11,343 bases of DNA from JALRAP01 sp046302815 (GCA_046302815.1 JBKCHO010000083.1:1-11343), one strand, 5' to 3'; shown: positions 1 through 7,214, numbered from the stretch's first letter. The notes: generated from the letters alone by a model not told the origin. Numbers and translations are program-made.

Positions 1-1439
1 TTTACCTCAACCTTGAACTCACGCTTCATACGGTCAACGATGATTTCCAAATGCAACTCGCCCATTCCGGAAATGATAGTCTGACCAGTTTCTTCATCAG
101 ACTTAACGCGGAATGTAGGATCTTCCTCAGCAAGCTTACCAAGGGCCACACCCATTTTATCCTGGTCGGCCTGAGTCTTGGCTTCAATTGCCAAACCGAT
201 TACAGGCTCGGGGAAATTCATTGCTTCAAGTACGATGGGTGCATTTTCGGCACAAAGCGTATCACCGGTTTTGATATCCTTAAATCCAACGGCAGCACCG
301 ATATCACCAGCTTCGATGAACGGAATCTGGTTTTGCTTATTGGCGTGCATCTGGAAAATACGGGAGATACGCTCCTTATTGCCAGAACGAGTGTTCAAAA
401 CATAAGAACCCTCATCCAAACGACCAGCGTAACAACGAAAATAAGCCAAACGACCTACATAAGGATCTGTAGCAATTTTGAAAGCCAAAGCTGTGAATGG
501 CTCTTTGGCATCAGGCTTACGAACAACCTCTTGCTCTGTGTCTGGGTTGGTACCCTTGATGTTTTCCTTGTCTAGGGGTGAAGGCATCAATTCCATAACC
601 AAATCGAGCATGGTTTGCACACCTTTGTTTTTGAATGATGATCCGCAAACCATTGGAACCACTTTGTTCGCAAGGCAGGCCTGACGCAAGGCATCCAAAA
701 TTTCACGCTCGGAAATAGAGTTAGGGTCCTCGAAATATTTTTCCATCAACTTCTCATCGAATTCGGCGATTGCCTCGAGAAGTTTCTCACGCCACTCCTT
801 TACCTCATCCAACATATCGTCAGGAATAGGAACCTCAGTGTAGGTCATTCCTTTGTCGTGTTCGTTCCAAACGATACCACGGTTGTTGATCAAATCAACA
901 ACTCCCTTAAAATTATCTTCGGCACCGATGGGTAACTGCAAGGGCAGCGGATTACCTCCGAGCACCTCTCTAACCTGCTTTACCACATTTAAAAAGTCGG
1001 CACCAGCACGATCCATTTTGTTAACAAACCCAATACGCGTTACATTGTAGTTGTTTGCAAGACGCCAGTTTGTCTCGGATTGTGGTTCAACACCATCAAC
1101 AGAAGAGAAAAGGAACACCAGACCATCCAAAACACGCAAGGAGCGGTTTACCTCAACGGTAAAGTCAACGTGACCGGGAGTATCAATAATGTTCAGTTTG
1201 TATTTCTCATTGCGGTAATTCCAAAAGCAAGTGGTAGCGGCCGAAGTAATGGTGATTCCACGCTCCTGTTCCTGCGCCATCCAATCCATGGTGGCGGCTC
1301 CATCGTGAACCTCTCCTATCTTGTGTACTACTCCTGTATAATATAGTATGCGCTCAGTGGTAGTCGTCTTTCCCGCATCAATGTGGGCAGCGATACCGAT
1401 GTTACGAACATACCTGAGGCTTTTAATATCTTGTGCCAT
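1..1439 (-). CDS. fusA: Elongation factor G, N-terminal ~479 residues (3' end beyond left edge)
   Basis: GTPase that drives translocation of tRNA and mRNA on the ribosome and, with ribosome recycling factor, splits post-termination ribosomes. I translated the open frame by hand from the ATG at 1437-1439. It has the P-loop AHIDAGKTT (residues 18-26), the switch I region RGITIT (about 60-65), switch II DTPGH (86-90) and the NKMD guanine-specificity motif (140-143). The frame stays open to the window edge, where it reads GMGELHLEIIVDRMKREFKV, the well-conserved domain III segment, so domains I-III are present and IV-V are missing only because the window ends. No frameshift was seen. It is the third gene of the str operon, 60 bases after rpsG, with no Shine-Dalgarno sequence, as usual in Bacteroidota. 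Confidence 0.97.
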   Translation of the reverse strand, partial: MAQDIKSLRYVRNIGIAAHIDAGKTTTTERILYYTGVVHKIGEVHDGAATMDWMAQEQERGITITSAATTCFWNYRNEKYKLNIIDTPGHVDFTVEVNRSLRVLDGLVFLFSSVDGVEPQSETNWRLANNYNVTRIGFVNKMDRAGADFLNVVKQVREVLGGNPLPLQLPIGAEDNFKGVVDLINNRGIVWNEHDKGMTYTEVPIPDDMLDEVKEWREKLLEAIAEFDEKLMEKYFEDPNSISEREILDALRQACLANKVVPMVCGSSFKNKGVQTMLDLVMELMPSPLDKENIKGTNPDTEQEVVRKPDAKEPFTALAFKIATDPYVGRLAYFRCYAGRLDEGSYVLNTRSGNKERISRIFQMHANKQNQIPFIEAGDIGAAVGFKDIKTGDTLCAENAPIVLEAMNFPEPVIGLAIEAKTQADQDKMGVALGKLAEEDPTFRVKSDEETGQTIISGMGELHLEIIVDRMKREFKVEV

Positions 1440-1499
1440 TTGGATACCTTAATACTGTGTCTTAATTCTCTATATATATTGTAGCTGATCGAATTCTGT

Positions 1500-1967
1500 T
1501 TAAGCTCTGAAGTGTGAGAAGGCTTTGTTTGCCTCAGCCATTCTGTGAGTGTCGTCCTTCTTCTTTACCGCAGCACCTTCACCCTTGGAAGCAGCCACGA
1601 TTTCTCCGGCAAGCTTGTCGCGCATAGATTTCTCATTGCGCTTACGGGCAAACATGATGAGCCATTTCATACCTAAAGCGGTACGACGCTCTGGGCGGAT
1701 TTCACTAGGAATTTGGAAAGTAGCACCCCCAACACGACGGCTCTTTACCTCTACGGTAGGGCAAATGTTGCCCAAGGCTTTTCTGAAGGTTTCCAATCCA
1801 TCCTCTTTGGTACGGTTGGCAACTACTTCAATAGCATCGTAAAAAGTCTTGAAAGCAGTACTCTTCTTTCCGTCGTACATCAGACTGTTCACAAAACGGG
1901 TAACCATTGTGTCATTGAACTTCGGGTCAGGGAGCAGGATCCTCTTTTTGGGTTTGGACTTCCTCAT
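1500..1967 (-). CDS. rpsG: 30S ribosomal protein S7
   Basis: Primary 16S rRNA-binding protein that nucleates assembly of the 30S head and lines the E-site mRNA exit. The product is 155 aa, the usual family length. It begins MRKSKPKKR and has the diagnostic stretch VEVKSRRVGGATFQIP (about residues 72-87), followed by the basic region around RPERRTALGMKWL and the C-terminal helix near DDTHRMAEANKAFSHFR. It lies 43 bases after rpsL and 60 before fusA, the standard str operon order. In E. coli S7 represses this operon translationally from the rpsL-rpsG gap; the gap here is short and I see no clear equivalent structure. Confidence 0.98.
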   Translation of the reverse strand: MRKSKPKKRILLPDPKFNDTMVTRFVNSLMYDGKKSTAFKTFYDAIEVVANRTKEDGLETFRKALGNICPTVEVKSRRVGGATFQIPSEIRPERRTALGMKWLIMFARKRNEKSMRDKLAGEIVAASKGEGAAVKKKDDTHRMAEANKAFSHFRA

Positions 1968-2010
1968 TGTATCTTGATATTCGGAGTGTTAATTCTGGTT
2001 GGTTGTATTA

Positions 2011-2418
2011 TTACTTCTTGCCTTTGGTTGCTGCCGCTGCTGCACCCGCTTTCGGCTTCTTGGTACCGTACTTGGAACGACGCTGGTTTCTGCCTTCTAC
2101 ACCGGATGTATCCAAAGACCCACGGATGATGTGGTATCGAACACCTGGAAGATCCTTCACACGACCACCACGGATCAGCACGATGGAGTGCTCCTGAAGG
2201 TTATGACCTTCGCCGGGAATGTATGCAGTAACCTCAAACTTGTTGGTCAAGCGAACCCTCGCCACTTTACGCATAGCCGAATTTGGCTTCTTTGGCGTAG
2301 TGGTGTAAACACGGGTACATACTCCCCTGCGCTGTGGGCATGAGGTGAGGGCAGGCGACTTACTCTTGTCCTCCAGTTTGGTGCGTCCTTTTCGAACTAG
2401 TTGCTGAATCGTTGGCAT
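2011..2418 (-). CDS. rpsL: 30S ribosomal protein S12
   Basis: Decoding-centre protein of the small subunit that monitors codon-anticodon pairing and contacts EF-Tu and EF-G. The product is 135 aa. It carries the near-invariant blocks CPQRRGVCTRVYTTTPKKPNSA (split here as CPQRRGVCTRVY and TTTPKKPNSA), GEGHNLQEHS and GGRVKDLPGVRYH. The positions where streptomycin-resistance substitutions usually arise, Lys43 and Lys88 counting the initiator Met, are both the wild-type Lys. The C-terminus extends about 11 residues past the E. coli protein as a small Ala/Lys tail (GAAAAATKGKK), seen in other Bacteroidota S12 proteins. It is the first gene of the str operon, with a recognisable promoter about 55 bases upstream. 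Confidence 0.98.
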   Translation of the reverse strand: MPTIQQLVRKGRTKLEDKSKSPALTSCPQRRGVCTRVYTTTPKKPNSAMRKVARVRLTNKFEVTAYIPGEGHNLQEHSIVLIRGGRVKDLPGVRYHIIRGSLDTSGVEGRNQRRSKYGTKKPKAGAAAAATKGKK

Positions 2419-2472
2419 TGTGCGATCTAAAGTTTATTTTTCGGTCGGGGAAACCCCCTTTTTTGGGAAGGG

Positions 2473-2502
2473 CAAAGGTACAAGATGTTTTTCAATTTTC
2501 AA
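2473..2502 (-). promoter_or_regulatory. Bacteroidota-type promoter of the rpsL-rpsG-fusA operon
   Basis: On the minus strand the -7 box TACCTTTG (plus-strand 2473-2480, CAAAGGTA) matches the Bacteroidota consensus TAnnTTTG exactly. A TTG at 2500-2502 lies 19 bases upstream of it, within the accepted 17-23 spacing for the -33 element. The predicted start near 2466 gives a leader of about 50 bases that contains a small GGGG-TTT-CCCC stem-loop (plus-strand 2447-2457). Confidence 0.75.
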
Positions 2503-2570
2503 TCAGCACTTTAAAAAAAATACACGCACCTCCGGAAAGCCCCCGAAATATACCCCAATAATCTAAATAT

Positions 2571-2597
2571 CAATTGTTTAAATATCGTTAACAATTG
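2571..2597. repeat. Inverted repeat in the divergent rpsL / kinase intergenic region
   Basis: Perfect 8-base arms CAATTGTT (2571-2578) and AACAATTG (2590-2597) flank an 11-base AT-rich spacer. With one base bulged, two further pairs (AA/TT) extend the symmetry inward. Arm centres are about 19 bases apart, close to two helical turns, as expected for an operator bound by a dimeric regulator. It lies about 70 bases upstream of the rpsL -33 element and about 130 upstream of the kinase start. No U-tract follows on either strand, so it does not look like a terminator. The role is inferred; the intergenic region is AT-rich, so chance is possible. Confidence 0.4.
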
Positions 2598-2672
2598 CCA
2601 TGCCAAATGAAATCCTGTTAAAAAAATTAAAAGCACTGAAAATCATGGCCAATCAATTCAATGAGACGAGCA

Positions 2673-2704
2673 TTGGGATTGATCGTTCAAAACGGCTATT
2701 TTTA
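2673..2704 (+). promoter_or_regulatory. Candidate promoter of the hybrid histidine kinase
   Basis: TTG (2673-2675) is followed after 21 bases by TATTTTTA (2697-2704), one mismatch from the Bacteroidota -7 consensus TAnnTTTG. It would start transcription only about 12-15 bases before the ATG at 2725. The match is imperfect and the leader short, so this is a weak call. Confidence 0.3.
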
Positions 2705-2724
2705 CCCTGTTTAACAAGCTTAAA

Positions 2725-4335
2725 ATGGATAATATTCGAACTCTTCTGATCGTGGATGATGAGCCCGATATGGAACTTCTCATTAGACAGAAATTCCGCA
2801 GGAAAATTGCATCAGGCGAATTCGTTTTTCACTTCGCTTCCAATGGATTAGAAGCTCTTAATGCCCTCGATGCGAATCCTGAAATAGAACTGGTTTTAAC
2901 AGACATCAACATGCCAACAATGAGTGGACTAGAGTTTTTGGAAAAACTTGGTTCCACGAAGCACTTATGCAAGGCTGTAGTGGTTTCGGCTTATACGGAT
3001 ATTCAAAACATCCGAACTGCCATGAATAGAGGAGCCTTTGACTTCATTACCAAGCCAATTGATTTTACCGACCTCGAAACCACCATTGCCAAAACCTTCG
3101 GCGCCATCGACGAATCCAAAGCTGCCTCCCAAGCCATCTCACAAAGAGACCAAGCTGTTGTCGATAAAGAGAAGGCTCAATCATCGGAACGCTTCAAGCA
3201 GCAGTTCCTAGCCAACATGAGCCACGAAATCCGAACCCCGATGAATTCGGTAATCGGTATCACCAATCTGATATTAAAAACGGAACTAACTGAGCAGCAG
3301 CATAAATACATTAGCATGATTCAAGCTGCATCTGAGCAGCTTATGTCCATTATCAACGACATCCTCGACATCTCCAAGATTGAGGCCGGTAAAATGACCT
3401 TCGAAAAAATAGGGTTCAATTTAAATCAAGTTGTTGAAAATGTGTTGAATATGCTTCAGTTTAAAGCTCAAGAGAAAAAACTGGAACTGAAGTCAAATGT
3501 AACCAGTGAAATACCTGACAACATTATTGGAGACCCCTCAAGGTTAGCCCAAATATTGATCAACCTTGTTGGAAATTCAATCAAATTCACGCATGAAGGA
3601 TTTATTGAGATAAAATGTAATATGATATTTAAATCCAATACTTTATGTGATATTGAGTTTAGCGTTACTGATACAGGAATCGGAATACCGCAGGACAAAT
3701 TGAGCTCCATTTTCGAAAGCTTTACACAAGCCAATAGCGATACAAGTCGAAGATATGGTGGAACCGGTTTGGGCTTGACCATTTGCAAGCAGTTAACCGA
3801 ATTACAAGGCGGCAAAATAGGTTTGGAGAGTAAACTTGGTTTAGGAACACGATTCTTTTTCAATATACCCTTTGAGATCGGACAAAAAACACACAAGCTT
3901 GATAACGAATCTACTCCAACTAAACGACAACCGCTTATTCCGGGAACTAGGATTTTGCTGGTAGAGGATAACGATTTTAATAAAATAGTGGCAGAAGATA
4001 CAATTCAAGAAGAGTATCCAGGCGTTATTATTGAACATGCCTCCAATGGCTTAGAGGCCGTTGAAATGGTCACAAACAATAGTTATGAATTGGTTCTAAT
4101 GGACATCCAAATGCCCGAAATGGATGGCTACGAAGCCACCAAAACCATTCGTAAACTAGATTCTGAAAAGGCAATGATTCGAATCATGGCAATGACCGCA
4201 AATGCCACACCTGAAGAAATTGCAAAATGCTTTGAATCAGGAGTTAACGAGTATATATCTAAACCATTTGTTCCAGAAGAATTGTTCACAAAAATGGAGC
4301 AGCAGGTTGCCTCGGGAAAACAGATCAACAGCTAA
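2725..4335 (+). CDS. Soluble hybrid histidine kinase (receiver - HisKA - HATPase - receiver)
   Basis: Two-component signalling protein of 536 aa with no signal peptide, membrane segment or PAS/GAF sensor domain. Domains in order: N-terminal receiver (about 5-125) with acidic pair D11/D12, phospho-acceptor D60 and K110; a short predicted coiled linker (about 128-157); dimerisation/phosphoacceptor domain with H167 in SHEIRTP; HATPase with N-box N280/N284, G1 DTGIG (316-320), F-box near IFESF (329-333) and G2 GGTGLGL (345-351); C-terminal receiver (about 408-528) with D415, D460 and K513. All catalytic residues are intact, so it should autophosphorylate. The input is probably phosphotransfer to, or binding at, the N-terminal receiver. 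No HPt or DNA-binding output domain is present and no partner regulator is encoded nearby, so its target is unknown. It is monocistronic and divergent from rpsL. The start is chosen because the receiver's first strand begins at residue 6. Confidence 0.92.
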   Translation: MDNIRTLLIVDDEPDMELLIRQKFRRKIASGEFVFHFASNGLEALNALDANPEIELVLTDINMPTMSGLEFLEKLGSTKHLCKAVVVSAYTDIQNIRTAMNRGAFDFITKPIDFTDLETTIAKTFGAIDESKAASQAISQRDQAVVDKEKAQSSERFKQQFLANMSHEIRTPMNSVIGITNLILKTELTEQQHKYISMIQAASEQLMSIINDILDISKIEAGKMTFEKIGFNLNQVVENVLNMLQFKAQEKKLELKSNVTSEIPDNIIGDPSRLAQILINLVGNSIKFTHEGFIEIKCNMIFKSNTLCDIEFSVTDTGIGIPQDKLSSIFESFTQANSDTSRRYGGTGLGLTICKQLTELQGGKIGLESKLGLGTRFFFNIPFEIGQKTHKLDNESTPTKRQPLIPGTRILLVEDNDFNKIVAEDTIQEEYPGVIIEHASNGLEAVEMVTNNSYELVLMDIQMPEMDGYEATKTIRKLDSEKAMIRIMAMTANATPEEIAKCFESGVNEYISKPFVPEELFTKMEQQVASGKQINS

Positions 4336-4340
4336 TCTTT

Positions 4341-4380
4341 ATCCGAAGATCATTCCTTTATTTTCGGATCTTTCCTTTTG
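4341..4380 (+). terminator. Intrinsic terminator of the kinase gene
   Basis: Arms ATCCGAA (4341-4347) and TTCGGAT (4363-4369) are perfect complements. The stem extends two more pairs (one G-U) to a loop of about 11 bases. It is followed by the T-rich run CTTTCCTTTT (4370-4379), and begins 5 bases after the kinase stop. The right arm and loop fall inside the last codons of the convergent nuclease gene. No U-run follows in the minus direction, so it should act mainly on the kinase transcript. Confidence 0.55.
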
Positions 4381-5000
4381 TTGATTTCATCCCTGATTTT
4401 AGAGGCCAATTCGTAAGCCTCATCCTCTATTGCCCGATTCAAGGAAGCATTTAATTCCTCCTCACTATAACTCGAAAACTCGGCTAATTTGGACTTTTTG
4501 GCTGATTTAGATTGCCTGGGCGAACTCGACTCCTCTGGAGTGCTTTTGCTAAAAGAAGTGGGCGGTGCCAATCTGCCAGTATCCTCCTTTTGTTCTTTTA
4601 CTATTCCAGCTTGATCCAGAATGGTATTGTAAGTGTAAACAGGACAGTTGAACCTGACAGCCAGAGCAATAGCATCGGACGTCCTAGAGTCAATTTCATG
4701 TGTAATCACACCGTTAGACATCACAAGGTTTGAAAAAAACACGCCTTCCTTCAACTTGTAAATGACAACCTCTAACAATTCAATATTAAACTCAGTGGCC
4801 AGACTCTTGAAAAGATCATGCGTTAATGGCCTCTCCGGGGTCATATTTTCAAGTTCAATCGCAATAGACTGAGCCTCATACATTCCGATAGCAATTTTCA
4901 GCATCCTACTTCCCCCTACCTCTAATAGCTCCAAAGTATAGGCACCACTTTGGTACTGACTTGGTTTTAGGTCTGAAAATTCTAGTCTTACTTTTTCCAT
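4350..5000 (-). CDS. Bifunctional nuclease family protein (DUF151) with C-terminal UVR-like motif
   Basis: The product is 216 aa and cytoplasmic. Residues 1-130 form the BFN/DUF151 domain, recognisable by RPLTHDLF (58-64 region) and IDSRTSDAIALAVRFNCP (103-120). A Ser/Lys-rich low-complexity linker (about 140-178) leads to a UVR-like helical hairpin (about 183-211, with EDEAYELASKIRDEI), the interaction motif known from UvrB and UvrC. Plant and bacterial DUF151 proteins have been reported to have RNase and DNase activity, but the cellular role in bacteria is unsettled. It begins 68 bases after etfA, and I recall the etfB-etfA-BFN order from other Bacteroidota genomes, so it is probably co-transcribed. 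The ATG at 4998-5000 is preceded by AAGGAAG at Shine-Dalgarno-like spacing, unlike its neighbours. It converges on the kinase, with 14 bases between stops. Confidence 0.85.
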   Translation of the reverse strand: MEKVRLEFSDLKPSQYQSGAYTLELLEVGGSRMLKIAIGMYEAQSIAIELENMTPERPLTHDLFKSLATEFNIELLEVVIYKLKEGVFFSNLVMSNGVITHEIDSRTSDAIALAVRFNCPVYTYNTILDQAGIVKEQKEDTGRLAPPTSFSKSTPEESSSPRQSKSAKKSKLAEFSSYSEEELNASLNRAIEDEAYELASKIRDEINKRKDPKIKE

Positions 5001-5068
5001 CTACTTCCTTGATCGGGAATCAGGTATGTAACCTTAAATATACAAAAAATATTGTTGGAATTCAAGAC

Positions 5069-6046
5069 TTAGGCCATTGCCGTCTTGAATTTCTTTATGG
5101 ATTCAATCAACCGAGGCACAACATCAAAGGCGTCGCCAACAATGCCGAAATCTGCTGCCTTGAAGAATGGAGCCTCTGGATCCTTGTTAATTACCACAAT
5201 GGTTTTGGAGGAACTCACACCGGCCAAATGTTGAATGGCTCCTGAAATGCCAATTGCTATATACAAATTGGGACTAACCGATATGCCAGTCTGACCTACA
5301 TGCTCCGAATGGGGCCTCCAATGTGCGTCTGATACGGGTTTGCTACATGCAGTGGCTGCTCCAAGTAATGAAGCCAATTCCTCTACCATGCCCCAATTTT
5401 CCGGACCCTTCAATCCCCTTCCAGCAGATACGACCAGTTCAGCCTCAGGCAATGAGATCTTATCAGAGGCCTTAACAATCTCCTTAACCATCTCCGCGAA
5501 ACCATTGTCTGGGACACTAGGAGTAAAATCGATAATGGATGGGGTAGTTTCCTTAACAACAACCTGATATGAGTTGGGAACAATAGTAATTACCTTGACT
5601 GCGCTAGTAACCTCCACATCCGCGTAGGCCTTTCCGGAGAATGCGTTTTTTCGGACTTTGAACCCACTTTGAATGTTGGGAAGTGAAATGGCTCCATCAA
5701 CCAAACCGGCATTTAATCTGACTGCAACTCTGGGCGCCAAACCTTTACCAGAGAAAGAAGCGGCCATGACTACTACAGAGGCGTTTTCTGCCTTGGCAGC
5801 TTCACTCACAACAGCTCCATAGGCCATGTTTACAAAAGTTTTCAATCGATCGTTGGATACATTCAAAACTTTGGATACTCCATAGCGACCCAACTCCGAA
5901 AGCGATTCCTGAGCAACATCTCCAATGGAAATAGCCACCAAGTCAGTATTTAACATTTCGGCTACAGCTGAGCCATACGATACAACCTCAAATGCGGATT
6001 TCTTAAAAGATCCGGATGAATTTTCACAATATACCAGAACGGACAT
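5069..6046 (-). CDS. etfA: Electron transfer flavoprotein alpha subunit
   Basis: FAD-binding subunit of the soluble ETF heterodimer, which takes electrons from acyl-CoA and related dehydrogenases and passes them to the quinone pool through ETF:quinone oxidoreductase. The product is 325 aa, normal for the family. The N-terminal domain (about 1-195) mirrors EtfB. The C-terminal FAD domain shows VSAGRGL (206-212), HVGQTG (249-254), LYIAIGISGAIQHLAG (261-276) and the family signature NKDPEAPFFKAADFGIVGD (287-305). The motif set is that of classical housekeeping ETFs; no fused ferredoxin domain typical of some bifurcating forms is present. It follows etfB by 21 bases, so the two are translated from one mRNA. 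The start at MSVLVY matches the first beta strand of the family. Confidence 0.96.
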   Translation of the reverse strand: MSVLVYCENSSGSFKKSAFEVVSYGSAVAEMLNTDLVAISIGDVAQESLSELGRYGVSKVLNVSNDRLKTFVNMAYGAVVSEAAKAENASVVVMAASFSGKGLAPRVAVRLNAGLVDGAISLPNIQSGFKVRKNAFSGKAYADVEVTSAVKVITIVPNSYQVVVKETTPSIIDFTPSVPDNGFAEMVKEIVKASDKISLPEAELVVSAGRGLKGPENWGMVEELASLLGAATACSKPVSDAHWRPHSEHVGQTGISVSPNLYIAIGISGAIQHLAGVSSSKTIVVINKDPEAPFFKAADFGIVGDAFDVVPRLIESIKKFKTAMA

Positions 6047-6067
6047 AGGATGATGGTTTTACGAGTT

Positions 6068-6805
6068 TTATATCACTTTCGCTGTTGTGTGTAACAAGTT
6101 AACCAGCTGGTCGGTTTGATCTGCTTCAACCAATGTTACTTGACCACGAGGAGCTGGCTTATCGTAGGATTGGACATGAGTAAATACCGGGACATCCACG
6201 GGCTCTACCACCTGCAATGGTTTTGTTCTTGCAGACATGATACCCCTCATATTGGGAATTCTCGGCTCAGCCATTCCTTCGGTGGCACTAACTACCATGG
6301 GTAGTGGACAATGAATAACCTCCTTGCCACCTTCGATCTCCCTTTCCAATACCACTTGTGAACCATCAATATTCAATGACTTGCAAATGGAAACGGATGG
6401 CCTTTCCAATAATTCACCAACCATGGCCGCAACCTGTGACCCATTATAATCAATGGACTCGCGTCCGGTAAGTACCAAATCATATCCGCCAGATTTGGCT
6501 ACCGATGCTATCTGAGAGGCCACATACCATGCATCCCTGGGTTGGGCGTTAATACGGATGGCGTCGTTTGCTCCAATAGCCAAAGCCTTCCTTATTGTGG
6601 GCTCTGTGGAGGTATCTCCTACATTGATGACCGTGACGGTTCCGCCAGAGCTCTCGGTTAACTCCAATGCGCGTGTAAGTGCAATTTCATCGTATGGATT
6701 TATGATGAATTGAAGTCCTGCCGATACAAACTCCTTGTTATCCGGTGAAAAGTTAATTTTGGATGTCGTATCGGGTACATTGCTGATGCAGACCAGAATT
6801 TTCAT
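6068..6805 (-). CDS. etfB: Electron transfer flavoprotein beta subunit
   Basis: Partner of EtfA; binds AMP (or FAD in bifurcating forms) and docks with donor dehydrogenases. The product is 245 aa, typical length. It starts MKILVCISNVPDTT, the usual first strand. The nucleotide-binding segment includes TGRESIDYNGSQVAAMVGEL (113-132). The stretch around LEREIEGGKEVIHCPLPMVV (153-172) matches the ETF-beta family signature except for one conservative substitution at its first position. The recognition region EPRIPNMRGIMSARTKPL (180-197) follows. It is first in the etfB-etfA-nuclease string and has a canonical -7 box 25 bases upstream of its start codon. It diverges from the TPR gene across a 54-base gap. 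Confidence 0.96.
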   Translation of the reverse strand: MKILVCISNVPDTTSKINFSPDNKEFVSAGLQFIINPYDEIALTRALELTESSGGTVTVINVGDTSTEPTIRKALAIGANDAIRINAQPRDAWYVASQIASVAKSGGYDLVLTGRESIDYNGSQVAAMVGELLERPSVSICKSLNIDGSQVVLEREIEGGKEVIHCPLPMVVSATEGMAEPRIPNMRGIMSARTKPLQVVEPVDVPVFTHVQSYDKPAPRGQVTLVEADQTDQLVNLLHTTAKVI

Positions 6806-6829
6806 ATCTCAAAAGGTTTTAACGGGCTG

Positions 6830-6837
6830 CAAAGGTA
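6830..6837 (-). promoter_or_regulatory. -7 box of the etfB-etfA operon
   Basis: On the minus strand TACCTTTG, an exact match to TAnnTTTG and identical to the rpsL box. Spacing of 17-23 would put the -33 element at about 6855-6863, across the start codon of the divergent TPR gene; no TTG is present there, so the upstream element is weak or absent. The predicted leader is about 18-20 bases. Confidence 0.6.
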
Positions 6838-6859
6838 GCAAAAATAGGGTTTCTAGAAT

Positions 6860-7186
6860 ATGTCTGACCAGTCTAAAGATGATCGCATTACCCTCCTACA
6901 AGCTTATGTTCGGGAGGAGCCTAACGATCCATTTAATCGATATGCCTTGGCATTGGAGTGGATCCGCTTAGGCCACAATATGGAGGCTATTGAGCAATTT
7001 GAAATGTTGAGGCAATATCATGCTTCATACCTTCCAACCTACTACCAACTTGGCAAAGTTTTAGAGTCCCTGAACAGAATAGAGGAGGCAATTCTAGTAT
7101 ATACAGAGGGTATTGAAGTGGCATTGAAACAAGGCGCTTCAAAAACAGCCTCAGAACTAAGATCGGCCTTGGATTTTTTGGAATAA
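6860..7186 (+). CDS. Small two-repeat TPR protein
   Basis: A 108-aa cytoplasmic protein with no signal peptide. Two tetratricopeptide repeats can be seen: about residues 24-57 (FNRYALALEWIRLG ... AIEQFEML) and 58-91 (YLPTYYQLGKVLESLNR ... AILVYTEGI), each with the small-residue/aromatic spacing of the 34-residue repeat. A capping helix follows (about 95-108). The protein is nearly all TPR, so it probably acts as a protein-binding adaptor; no partner can be named. It diverges from etfB and converges on the T9SS protein gene, whose terminator U-tract overlaps its TAA stop. No good -7 box is visible on this strand within the 54-base gap. Expression may therefore rely on a non-consensus promoter. 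Confidence 0.85.
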   Translation: MSDQSKDDRITLLQAYVREEPNDPFNRYALALEWIRLGHNMEAIEQFEMLRQYHASYLPTYYQLGKVLESLNRIEEAILVYTEGIEVALKQGASKTASELRSALDFLE

Positions 7187-7214
7187 AAAAGCGGTCGACA
7201 CAAGTGCCGACCGC
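7185..7214 (-). terminator. Intrinsic terminator of the T9SS protein gene
   Basis: In the minus direction, GCGGTCG (7208-7214) and CGACCGC (7191-7197) form a perfect 7-base-pair GC-rich stem with a 10-base loop. It is followed by six T residues (7185-7190), and lies 26 bases after the stop of the secreted protein gene. The T-tract overlaps the stop codon of the convergent TPR gene. On the plus strand the hairpin is not followed by a T-run, so it mainly serves the minus strand. Confidence 0.8.

Noticed and set aside
51..1346. Several plus-strand open frames opposite fusA
   Set aside because: They are antisense to a clearly conserved EF-G coding sequence and have no family resemblance of their own.
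1549..2343. Plus-strand open frames opposite rpsG and rpsL
   Set aside because: Shadow frames of ribosomal protein genes with strong codon bias; products look random.
2043..2379. Streptomycin-resistance mutation in rpsL
   Set aside because: Both Lys43 and Lys88 are the susceptible-type residues.
2600..2749. 49-codon plus-strand frame starting at ATG 2600 and overlapping the kinase start
   Set aside because: It contains the candidate kinase promoter, overlaps the kinase coding start in another frame, has no recognisable motif and is Lys/Leu-biased as expected from AT-rich noncoding DNA.
3468..4328. Minus-strand frames inside the hybrid kinase
   Set aside because: The kinase frame has every conserved motif in order; the antisense products have none.
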